A stretch of DNA of 6,726 bases, from contig CAYMTN010000267.1 of the NCBI GenBank assembly GCA_964393335.1, positions 1 through 6,726 on the forward strand, given 5' to 3'. Source of the stretch: CAYMTN01 sp964393335 (lineage in GTDB: Bacteria > Chloroflexota > Anaerolineae > Aggregatilineales > Aggregatilineaceae). Under the pieces are notes generated by a model that was given only the letters and a program-made list of their open reading frames with translations, made no database searches and was not told where the DNA came from. The position numbers were made by a program, and so were the translations under genes. Shown piece by piece: positions 1 to 5,893 of this stretch (positions are counted from its first letter, which is position 1; the number at the start of each line of letters is the position of its first letter).

Positions 1-1314
1 GGCGGCGTGTACGTGCCGAATACGTCGATCCTGTGCGTGACGAATTCCGCCGGGGACATTCTCTACGAGTACGAACGCGGCTGCCCGGCCACCGCTCACC
101 TGACCGATAAATCGAAAAGCGTGCTGGCGAACGGGCAGCAGGTCATGGACCCGCGCATCGCGTTTGTGATCAGCAACATTCTGGCCGACAACAACGCGCG
201 CACCCCGGCGATGGGCGCGAACAGCCCGCTGTATACGCCCGGCCTGCCGACCTCGGTGAAGACCGGCACGACCAACGATTTTAAGGACAACTGGACGGTT
301 GGTTTTACGCGTAACATCGCCGTCGGCGTGTGGGCGGGCAACACGGATAACACGGCCATGATCAACGTTTCCGGCCTGGACGGGGCCGCGCCGATCTGGA
401 AAAGCGTGATCACGGGCATCTACGGCAACCAGGCGCTGCTCGACGTACTGGGCCAGCGCCCGCCCGACGACGGGCATTTGCAGCCGCCCGGCGGCGTGTA
501 CCAGCGCCAGATCTGCAACATCTCGCGCACGGCGCTGCGCGACCCGGCGACGAGCTGCAATCCCGGTTATGCCGAGTGGTTCCTCGACGGTCCCGCCGCC
601 GTGCCGGACGCGAACGGCAACCTGATCGCGCCTGCCCCCAGCCAGGTCCCGCCGCAGTCCGCCAACGGGCCGCAGCCGGTCGAAGTCGAGCCGGGCCTGA
701 TTCGCGTGCAGGTCTACCCCGTGACGCCGGAGCTGGCGAACGCCATCGCCGCGTCGGATACCAGCGGGCGCACCGTGCCGCCGCGCTACTGCCAGGTGCC
801 GATTGAGGTCGCCAGTCTGGTGCCGGGCGTGCAGGAGCAGTTGTTCATCACGCCGCCGCCCATCGAAGATGATGCTTTTTACGCGCGCTTGTGGGCGCAG
901 GCCAACGGCGTCGCCATCCTGCCGCAGTTCGCGTGTAACGAGCAGATGCTCAGCGCCCAGCCGATGGCCAACAGTGGGCCTGTCCCGCCGGGCGTCACCG
1001 CGCAGATCACATCCCCCACGCCGGGCCAGACCTACGCCGCCGGGCAGAACATCGACATCACCGGCACGGCGACCTGGTCCGCCGGACAGGGCAGCTTCTA
1101 CAAAGTCGAGATCAAGGGCGGCCCCTTCCCGACCTGGACCACGCTGGGCGACGTGAACAACTGGAAAAACCAGAGCGGCGTGGCTAACGGCGTGCTGGAG
1201 TCGATCATGGGCGGCGCGCTGCCGGGCGGCAGTTACGAGGTCCAGCTTGTGCTCGTCGGCGCGGACGGCAACGTGCTGGCGATTCAGAATTCGTGGTTCA
1301 ACATCGCGGGCTAG
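1..1314 (+). CDS. Class A penicillin-binding protein, C-terminal part (5' truncated by window)
   Basis: This is the end of a peptidoglycan synthase that crosslinks stem peptides on the outer face of the membrane. The frame is open to base 1, so the GTG at 7 is internal and the true start lies upstream. The opening GGVYVPNTSI matches the stretch that follows the SxN region in PBP1A-type transpeptidases. The third active-site motif, KTGT, is at 259-270, followed by DNWTVGFT and VGVWAGN, typical of this family. The SxxK serine and the glycosyltransferase domain are not in the window. After the transpeptidase (to about base 430) come a linker with two Cys (QIC, TSC), a Pro/Ala-rich segment near 610-690, and an Ig-like beta domain from about 994 (ITSPTPGQTY) to the end. 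Six Cys codons occur in this part, so disulfides are possible. The TAG stop at 1312-1314 overlaps the stop of the convergent gene. The PBP assignment is firm; the exact subclass (1A-like or 1C-like) is not. Confidence 0.9.
   Translation, partial: GGVYVPNTSILCVTNSAGDILYEYERGCPATAHLTDKSKSVLANGQQVMDPRIAFVISNILADNNARTPAMGANSPLYTPGLPTSVKTGTTNDFKDNWTVGFTRNIAVGVWAGNTDNTAMINVSGLDGAAPIWKSVITGIYGNQALLDVLGQRPPDDGHLQPPGGVYQRQICNISRTALRDPATSCNPGYAEWFLDGPAAVPDANGNLIAPAPSQVPPQSANGPQPVEVEPGLIRVQVYPVTPELANAIAASDTSGRTVPPRYCQVPIEVASLVPGVQEQLFITPPPIEDDAFYARLWAQANGVAILPQFACNEQMLSAQPMANSGPVPPGVTAQITSPTPGQTYAAGQNIDITGTATWSAGQGSFYKVEIKGGPFPTWTTLGDVNNWKNQSGVANGVLESIMGGALPGGSYEVQLVLVGADGNVLAIQNSWFNIAG
994..1311 (+). 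other. Ig-like C-terminal domain of the PBP
   Basis: About 105 residues at the PBP C terminus read as an Ig-like beta sandwich. They start with ITSPTPGQTYAAGQNIDITG, the usual first strands of bacterial surface Ig-like domains. YKVEIKGG and a Trp/Asn-rich middle follow, then LPGGSYEVQLVLVGADGNVL, the usual last strands. Such tails on secreted enzymes often bind the wall or a partner protein; that role is inferred here. It could instead be a divergent relative of the BiPBP_C domain found at the end of PBP1C. Confidence 0.6.
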
Positions 1315-3641
1315 GCGCGAAATCGCCGCCGGACCAGCGCCGCGCCAGCGATCAGCGCTAACCCGATCACCGTCGCCAGCGAGATCGCCGCGCCCGCCTG
1401 CAAGCTGCGCGGCAGGTGCTGCACGTGCACGTCATAGACGCCCGCACACGGCAAATACACCCCCAGCCAGCGGTGATTGGCCGGGTAGACGGTCGCCGGG
1501 TCGCCGTTGACCCAGCCGCGCCAGCCGTTGACATACGTCTGGTTGATGACCAGCAGGCGCGGCCCGGCGGCCCGCACCGTGAGTCGCACGTCGCCGCCCG
1601 CCAGATCGAGCGTATCCACCGCGTCAACTCCACCAGCACCCACAGCCGGACAGACAACTTCCGGCGGGGGATGCCCTTCGATCACCGCCTGGGTGCGGAA
1701 ATCCACGTCCTGCCGTTCGAGCCACGCAATCGACGCGCCGGGGCCGTCCACCACCGTCCAGTCCGGCACCAACCGGACCAGCGGCAGCGCATCGACATTT
1801 TCAAAGACACGCACCGGGCCGTCATCCCGCACAAAGCGCAGCGTCGGATCGTCAAACACGGGTTGATCCGGCTCGATCAGCAGCCAGCGCACGCCAAACA
1901 TGTCCAGCACGTCAGGCCGCGCCACCGTCACAAACTCGATGTGATTCTCCAGGTACGTATCCGGCGGGCGGCCCGCCAGCACATTCGACGCGCGGACGGC
2001 GCGTTCCGGCAGAATGCTCGAATACACGTTGAGGATCGGCACGCCCGCGTCAACGGCGTGCAGCATGTTCACCGCTTCCGACGATTCGCCCTCGTGGAAC
2101 GCGACAAAATAGCGCGGGTTGCCGGGGAACCGATCCGCCACTAAGTAATCGAGGTGGCCGGGCGGCTGGCGGCCATCGAACAGGGGCAGCGCGTACAACA
2201 CCACGTCCAGCAGCAGCGCGGCCAACACCAGCACGTAGGATCGGCGGGATGGCCGCGCCCGCGCGATCTGCAAGCTCCATACAAACGCCGCCAGCGCCGC
2301 CCCAAACCACACGACACCGCGCAGCAGGCGTTCGGGCAGCACGTCGATGCTGTTTTCCGCTTCGAGCGTACGTGTTGCCGCCAGCACGACGATCACCGCC
2401 GCGATTCCGATCCCGGCCAGCCGTAGGCGCAGCCCGCGCCGGTCCAACGGCGGCAGGGGTCGCGCCAGCAGCGCGTCCAGCCCCAGCCCGGCCAGCAGCG
2501 CCAGCGCCAACTGGACCACCGCCAGATGGCGGGCGGGGTTGCGTACCAGCGAATACGGCGGAAAGATCGCCAGCACCACGCGGTACAGCGGGTTTTGCAG
2601 GCCGAAGGACAGCACAAAAAAGACCAGCGCCAGCCCGGCCCACAAACGGACCACCGGCTCGCGGCGGCGCGACCGTACCGCGACCAGCGCCAGCAGCAAA
2701 ATCCCCGCCCCGGCATAACTGGCAAACTCCGGCCAGATGTAATCGCGGATGCTCGCATCGTCGAAGGTGTGCGGCAGCACGTAACCAAACGCCATAAAAA
2801 CCGGCAGCGCGGCCACGTTCAAATCCTCGTCGGATAGGCCCGCCTGCCGGTTGCCCTGGCCCAACAGGTCGGCGGTGGGCAGCGTCTGGACGGCGCTCAG
2901 GCTGACGCCTACGATGATCGCCACCGCGCCCCACCCGGCGAAACGCCAGCGATCCGCCCCGTGAAGCTCCACGATCAGCAGGTACAGGCCCGCCACCGCC
3001 GAGACGATGCCGGAGTACATCACGATCTGGTAGCCGCTCGACCCGGCCAGCAGTATCAGGCCGACCGTGATGACCAGCGGCAGCATACGCCAGCCGGACG
3101 GTTTGCGCGCCAAAAAGACGAGCGCGGCCAACTGCCAGGGCATCAGCGCCCGGTTGTACAACTCGCCAATGTGCCCCGCCGCGATGCGGGCTGCCATCGA
3201 CGCGCCGAACACCATACACAGCGCGGTCACCCACGCGCCCCACGCGCCGATCCGCATACCACGCGCCAGCAGGTACGCGCCCAACCCGACGATCCACAGG
3301 TGCAGCACCGTCACGGCATTGTAGGCGGTCGGCGTGCGGAACAGGCCAAACAGCCAGTTCGGCGGGTAAAACATGACCGCCTGCGAGCTGGCCAGGATCG
3401 GAAAACCGCCGCCGATAAAGTTGCTCCACGTAGGCAGCTCGCCGCGCGCCAGCATCGTCCAGGCGTGATGCTGGAACGGATAATACAGCCGGGGACCGTC
3501 CGCCGCCGGGGCCAACTCGCCGCCCACAAAGACGGAGACGTTGACCACCAGCACCAGCGCCGCCAACAGGATCGCGGTTTGCACGCCTTCGCGCCGCGTG
3601 ATCGGCTGTGCGTGTATCGTCAAACGTTGGGAATCGTTCAT
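1311..3641 (-). CDS. YfhO-like multi-spanning membrane protein (GT-C-type, putative glycosyltransferase)
   Basis: This 776-residue protein probably takes part in glycosylating an envelope polymer or lipid from a lipid-linked sugar donor. It has one membrane segment near residues 20-40 and a large loop with LYYPFQHHAWTMLARGELPTW and FYPPNWLFG (52-98), typical of YfhO-family proteins. About ten further hydrophobic segments follow up to about 488, including PPYSLVRNPARH (361-372). A soluble region (490-745) ends with NQTYVNGWRGWVNGDPATVY, the family's 'GW.a.vdG' beta module. A last membrane helix (751-769) and a basic tail RRRFRA close it. ATG 3639-3641 was chosen because AGGAG (3646-3650) precedes it by 4 nt. 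It lies 25 bp downstream of the GT39-like gene and is probably cotranscribed with it. Its stop shares CTAG with the convergent PBP gene. Family membership rests on motif resemblance; acceptor and donor are unknown. Confidence 0.75.
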   Translation of the reverse strand: MNDSQRLTIHAQPITRREGVQTAILLAALVLVVNVSVFVGGELAPAADGPRLYYPFQHHAWTMLARGELPTWSNFIGGGFPILASSQAVMFYPPNWLFGLFRTPTAYNAVTVLHLWIVGLGAYLLARGMRIGAWGAWVTALCMVFGASMAARIAAGHIGELYNRALMPWQLAALVFLARKPSGWRMLPLVITVGLILLAGSSGYQIVMYSGIVSAVAGLYLLIVELHGADRWRFAGWGAVAIIVGVSLSAVQTLPTADLLGQGNRQAGLSDEDLNVAALPVFMAFGYVLPHTFDDASIRDYIWPEFASYAGAGILLLALVAVRSRRREPVVRLWAGLALVFFVLSFGLQNPLYRVVLAIFPPYSLVRNPARHLAVVQLALALLAGLGLDALLARPLPPLDRRGLRLRLAGIGIAAVIVVLAATRTLEAENSIDVLPERLLRGVVWFGAALAAFVWSLQIARARPSRRSYVLVLAALLLDVVLYALPLFDGRQPPGHLDYLVADRFPGNPRYFVAFHEGESSEAVNMLHAVDAGVPILNVYSSILPERAVRASNVLAGRPPDTYLENHIEFVTVARPDVLDMFGVRWLLIEPDQPVFDDPTLRFVRDDGPVRVFENVDALPLVRLVPDWTVVDGPGASIAWLERQDVDFRTQAVIEGHPPPEVVCPAVGAGGVDAVDTLDLAGGDVRLTVRAAGPRLLVINQTYVNGWRGWVNGDPATVYPANHRWLGVYLPCAGVYDVHVQHLPRSLQAGAAISLATVIGLALIAGAALVRRRFRA

Positions 3642-3645
3642 GCGA

Positions 3646-3650
3646 CTCCT
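3646..3650 (-). promoter_or_regulatory. Ribosome binding site of the YfhO-like gene
   Basis: On the minus strand the sequence reads AGGAGTCGCATG. A full AGGAG core sits 4 nt before the ATG, inside the 25-bp gap after the upstream glycosyltransferase stop. It fixes the start at 3641 and suggests independent translation initiation within a shared transcript. Confidence 0.7.
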
Positions 3651-3666
3651 GGTTTCCGGTGATACG

Positions 3667-5652
3667 TCAATCGATCACGTCGAATGGCAGCGGCGAATCC
3701 AGCCCGACGTCCGCCGGGGCGACACGCTCGGAAAAATCGGTGTACACGCGGTAGCGACCCAACGCGCGCACCCGGTACGTGATCGACCGGGCGTCCAACC
3801 GCTCCGCGATCACGGCGTCCAGCGCCGGGAAATTCTGCGTGATCCACACCACACGATCCGCCGCGTCAACCGCTCGGGTATACGGCGGGTAGCGGTCGTT
3901 CCCGGCGTGAAATCCCTTGTCGTCATACGGCAGCGCCGTCGCCAGGATCACGGCTTCGTGCGACCGGAAGACCAGCCGGAACGAGGTCCAATAACTCGCG
4001 TACCCGCGCGTGTACCCTTCGTCCGCCAAAAAATCGAGCACGGCTGCGTCGTCGGCAGCCGGGACGCGCAGCCGTTCGACAAGCTGCGGCGTCAGGCCGG
4101 TATCGTGAAACGCGCCGTCGATCACGCTGCCCGCCTGCGCCACGAGTAATACCGCCAGCGCCGCGCCAGCCGCCGCCCACCCGGCCCGCCGCAGACGGTC
4201 CAGGCCCAGCGCGACGCCAATCGCCGCCGGAGTCCAGACCGGCATCAGGTAGCGCCCGGTCGCGTCGGAAAACGACGAGAGCGTGAACACCAGCGCGAAC
4301 AGGCCGGACACCAGCCATACCCAGCGCCGCGCCGCGCGATCCGGTGACTCCCGGTCCGGCTCGATGCGGCGCAGCCGCGCGTACCAGCCCGCCAGCAGGT
4401 CCGTGACCAGCACGAGATACACGAGCGCCGCCAGCGCCAGCCCTGCCGAGATGGCCAGCCCGGCCTGCCAGGGATAACGCAGCCCGTACAGCGCGGGCAG
4501 TCCCAGGACCAGCAGCCCGATCAGCGACTCCACCGGGGAGATCGGCTCGACACCGGACGCTGGCTCGAATCCGCCGGTCAGGAATGTGAGCGCGGCCCAG
4601 TCATGCCGCAGGTTATACAGCCACCAGGGCGCGCTGCCGATCACGAAGGCCGCCGCCGCGAGCATGAGTCCCCGCCAGGGGATGCCGCGCGCCCGCTGGC
4701 CCCTCCCCGCGCCCTTTCCCATTCGAGAGCGGACAGGGATGCGGGAAGCGTCAAGATCACGAGATTCCGGCGTGTTTACCTCACCCCCCGACCACCTCTC
4801 CACCCTGCGGGGAGTAAGAAGCCGATTAAGCCCCTCTCCATGCGATGGAGAGGGGTTTGGGGTGAGGTTTGAGCGGCGACTCCTCCCATTCTTAACAATT
4901 CCTGTCCACCTGTCCGCCCCTGTATTTTTTCCCGTTGAGGCGTTTGCCGCGCCCACCATTGTAGGGGCGTTCGCCGCGCCCGCCGTCGTAGGGGCGTTTG
5001 CTGCGCCCGATGCCTTACGCGTGCCGCTTGCTGCGCCCGGCCACACGAACCACCCCAACACCAGCAGCCCGGCGACCAGGCAGGCCGTCACGATGGCACC
5101 GTTGGTCCACCAGCCCAGGCCCGCCGCCAGGCCCAACCCGATCCAGCGCCCTGCCCCCCGACGCCCGCCGACCGTCACCTGCCAGCCGAACAGCAGCACG
5201 AGATTGCCCAGGATCACGATCTCGTTGTACCCGCCGAGCGTGATCCCGGTGTAGAGCGTGCCCAACGCCGTCGGGATCGCCAACAGCAGCAGGGCGACCA
5301 ACGCCACACGGCGGCGGCGCGTGACGGTCAGCGCCAGCGCGTAGCCGCTGATCAGCGCCAGCACGTACAGCCCAAGCTGCACGACGCGCATCGTCTGCAC
5401 CGACTCGCCCAGCACGCGGAATCCCAGCGCGACCAGCAGCGCGTCCAGGCTGCCCATGTAATCCTGCCCGTAGTAAAACGTCGGGACGGTGTATCCCTGG
5501 TTGATATGGCGCGCCATCAGGCCCACAATCGCCTCATCGGAGTCGAATGAAAACGCGCCGGACGTGATCAACCAAACGCGGAATCCCACCGCGACCAGCA
5601 GGATCAGCGCCGCCGCTGCCCACCGGTCACGGCTTGATGTTCGTCGCGTCAT
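3667..5652 (-). CDS. GT-C glycosyltransferase, GT39/ArnT-like, with repeat-derived insert
   Basis: This 661-residue polytopic membrane protein resembles PMT/ArnT-type transferases, which move a sugar from a polyprenyl-phosphate donor at the outer face of the membrane. After a first helix (11-30), the loop FSFDSDEAIVGLMARHI (34-50) carries the acidic Asp-Glu pair (D39-E40) expected at the catalytic site of GT-C enzymes. YYGQDYMGSLDALLVALGF (60-78) continues the family pattern. Hydrophobic segments run to about residue 205 and again from 327 to about 508, including APWWLYNLRHDW (341-352) and DATGRYLMPVW (463-473). The C-terminal soluble part (510-661) has YASYWTSFRLVF and NDRYPPY. Residues about 207-325 are a hydrophilic repeat-built insert, probably absent from relatives. 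GGAGAAGGA (5663-5671) precedes ATG 5650-5652 by 10 nt. The TGA at 3667-3669 is 25 bp before the next gene. Substrate is unknown. The enzyme class is well supported; activity with the insert is not established. Confidence 0.85.
   Translation of the reverse strand: MTRRTSSRDRWAAAALILLVAVGFRVWLITSGAFSFDSDEAIVGLMARHINQGYTVPTFYYGQDYMGSLDALLVALGFRVLGESVQTMRVVQLGLYVLALISGYALALTVTRRRRVALVALLLLAIPTALGTLYTGITLGGYNEIVILGNLVLLFGWQVTVGGRRGAGRWIGLGLAAGLGWWTNGAIVTACLVAGLLVLGWFVWPGAASGTRKASGAANAPTTAGAANAPTMVGAANASTGKNTGADRWTGIVKNGRSRRSNLTPNPSPSHGEGLNRLLTPRRVERWSGGEVNTPESRDLDASRIPVRSRMGKGAGRGQRARGIPWRGLMLAAAAFVIGSAPWWLYNLRHDWAALTFLTGGFEPASGVEPISPVESLIGLLVLGLPALYGLRYPWQAGLAISAGLALAALVYLVLVTDLLAGWYARLRRIEPDRESPDRAARRWVWLVSGLFALVFTLSSFSDATGRYLMPVWTPAAIGVALGLDRLRRAGWAAAGAALAVLLVAQAGSVIDGAFHDTGLTPQLVERLRVPAADDAAVLDFLADEGYTRGYASYWTSFRLVFRSHEAVILATALPYDDKGFHAGNDRYPPYTRAVDAADRVVWITQNFPALDAVIAERLDARSITYRVRALGRYRVYTDFSERVAPADVGLDSPLPFDVID
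4778..4868. repeat. Inverted pair of dispersed-repeat modules (MITE-like)
   Basis: The ends are perfect 10-bp inverted repeats: ACCTCACCCC at 4778-4787 and GGGGTGAGGT at 4859-4868. Inside each end a second shared block follows, CCTCTCCA at 4795-4802 and TGGAGAGG at 4846-4853. The region therefore reads as two diverged copies of one module of about 40 bp facing each other. The left copy gives LTPRPPLHPAG on the plus strand and the right copy gives LTPNPSPSHGEG on the minus strand, as expected from one element in opposite orientations. A third, weaker resemblance lies near 4699-4735 (CCCCTCCCC...CCCTTTCCC). No transposase is present, so any movement would depend on functions supplied elsewhere. 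Confidence 0.6.
4831..4855. repeat. Perfect 10-bp stem-loop inside the coding sequence
   Basis: CCCCTCTCCA (4831-4840) and TGGAGAGGGG (4846-4855) are perfect reverse complements around a 5-nt loop, TGCGA. The hairpin would form in the glycosyltransferase mRNA over the codons for PNPSPSHGEG. It lacks a U-tract on either strand, so it is not a classical terminator. It is the palindromic core of the right-hand repeat module. Confidence 0.85.
4934..5014. repeat. 27-bp tandem repeat, three copies (9-residue protein repeat)
   Basis: Three adjacent 27-bp units begin at 4934, 4961 and 4988, with the common core GGCGTTTGCCGCGCCC (variants TTC for TTT and GCT for GCC). The units are in frame. On the minus strand they give GAANAPTTA, GAANAPTMV and a last GAANAST. 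A fourth, degenerate unit (CTTGCTGCGCCC at 5027-5038, spaced 30 bp) gives GAASGTRKAS. The GTAGGGGCG...CGCCC core is itself partly palindromic and resembles another common dispersed repeat of such genomes; that resemblance is from memory. Confidence 0.8.
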
Positions 5653-5662
5653 GCCTGTTCAG

Positions 5663-5671
5663 TCCTTCTCC
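5663..5671 (-). promoter_or_regulatory. Ribosome binding site of the GT39-like gene
   Basis: The minus strand reads GGAGAAGGA, ending 10 nt before ATG 5650-5652. The AAGGA part is at the better spacing. It supports the chosen start, after which the first membrane helix begins at about residue 11. Confidence 0.55.
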
Positions 5672-5693
5672 GCCGCCCGCCCAAAACACTGCT

Positions 5694-5728
5694 GTTATAC
5701 TATACTATCGGTCAGGCGCAGGCGTAAA
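5694..5728 (-). promoter_or_regulatory. Candidate sigma-70-type promoter for the glycosyltransferase operon
   Basis: On the minus strand, TTTACG (5728-5723) and TATAGT (5704-5699) are 18 bp apart, with 4/6 and 5/6 matches to the bacterial consensus. Transcription would begin near 5692, leaving a leader of about 40 nt before ATG 5652. TATAGT lies in a 5-bp tandem repeat (TATAC units, 5696-5708), so neighbouring registers could also serve as the -10. The spacer holds a CAGGCG direct duplication (5713-5724). The prediction is by consensus only. Confidence 0.45.
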
Positions 5729-5794
5729 TCTGGCTGCACCAGTCCGTAAGAGTTTCATAAAACACACGACCAAACCATGTTTGCGCGCATCAGA

Positions 5795-5800
5795 TATAAT
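5795..5800 (+). promoter_or_regulatory. Candidate -10 box for trxB
   Basis: A perfect TATAAT occurs 94 nt before the trxB ATG, in one of the few AT-rich spots of the window. No good -35 hexamer is found 15-19 bp upstream (5771-5778 reads CAAACCAT), and there is no TGn extension. If it is a promoter it may need an activator or another sigma factor. An 8-bp palindrome, TGCGCGCA (5782-5789), lies just upstream in the spacer and could be an operator. A leader of about 85 nt would contain a GC-rich hairpin at 5825-5842. Confidence 0.45.
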
Positions 5801-5824
5801 AGAAGCTGTCGGACGATCAAACAG

Positions 5825-5842
5825 CGGGGCCGCTGCGCCCCG
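5825..5842 (+). other. GC-rich hairpin in the predicted trxB leader
   Basis: CGGGGC (5825-5830) and GCCCCG (5837-5842) pair perfectly around a 6-nt loop, about 50 nt before the trxB start. There is no following T-run, so it is not a terminator. In DNA this rich in G and C, such a stem can arise by chance. Confidence 0.35.
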
Positions 5843-5883
5843 ACACGGATACAGGGCCAACCCCCCAGCCGCAACCAATACAC

Positions 5884-5888
5884 GAGGA
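5884..5888 (+). promoter_or_regulatory. Ribosome binding site of trxB
   Basis: GAGGA ends 5 nt before ATG 5894-5896. An out-of-frame ATG at 5889 directly abuts this site with no spacing and gives only seven codons, so 5894 is the supported start. Confidence 0.75.
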
Positions 5889-5893
5889 ATGAC

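Larger units (their letters stand above)
4678..5034 (-). repeat. Composite repeat insert read in frame within the glycosyltransferase gene
   Basis: About 357 bp (119 codons, residues 207-325) separate two membrane segments. The stretch encodes Gly/Ala/Asn/Thr-rich 9-residue repeats (GAANAPT..), a basic Arg/Lys/Ser segment, LTPNPSPSHGEG (263-274), and a basic Gly/Arg-rich tail (MGKGAGRGQRARG). The DNA looks unlike the flanking gene. It contains tandem and inverted repeats and a T-rich patch (tgtatttttt, 4921-4930). LTPNPSP..GEG is the usual translation of a dispersed intergenic palindromic repeat. I infer insertion of one or more such elements that kept the frame. Boundaries are approximate, set by the loss of membrane-protein character, and I saw no clear target-site duplication. 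Confidence 0.7.

Noticed and set aside
1315..1360. Possible terminator hairpin just after the PBP stop
   Set aside because: Only 4-bp complementarities (GGCG/CGCC, AGCG/CGCT) occur and no T-run follows.
1416..2144. 242-codon plus-strand open frame
   Set aside because: It lies wholly opposite the YfhO-like gene. It is rich in His, Arg and Gln as expected of an antisense frame in GC-rich DNA, and it has no recognisable motif.
2050..3429. 459-codon minus-strand open frame
   Set aside because: It is a shifted frame of the YfhO-like gene, dominated by Gly, Arg and Ala with no hydrophobic segments, whereas the overlapping frame has clear family motifs.
2961..3662. 233-codon plus-strand open frame
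   Set aside because: It is antisense to the start of the YfhO-like gene, with composition rich in Arg, Gln and His and no domain signal.
3541..4149. 202-codon plus-strand open frame across the junction of the two minus-strand genes
   Set aside because: It runs antisense through both well-supported genes and resembles nothing known.
4831..4855. Possible intrinsic terminator
   Set aside because: The stem is strong but is followed by TTTGGGGTG on the plus strand and GCTTAATC on the minus strand, not a T-run, and it lies inside an open frame.
4934..5040. Possible CRISPR-like array
   Set aside because: The units abut with no unique spacers, are in frame within a gene, and vary from copy to copy; this is a tandem repeat.
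4586..5254. 222-codon plus-strand open frame over the repeat insert
   Set aside because: It is antisense to the glycosyltransferase. Its Pro/Ala-rich repeats are the complement of the tandem units, and the flanks read as membrane protein only on the minus strand.
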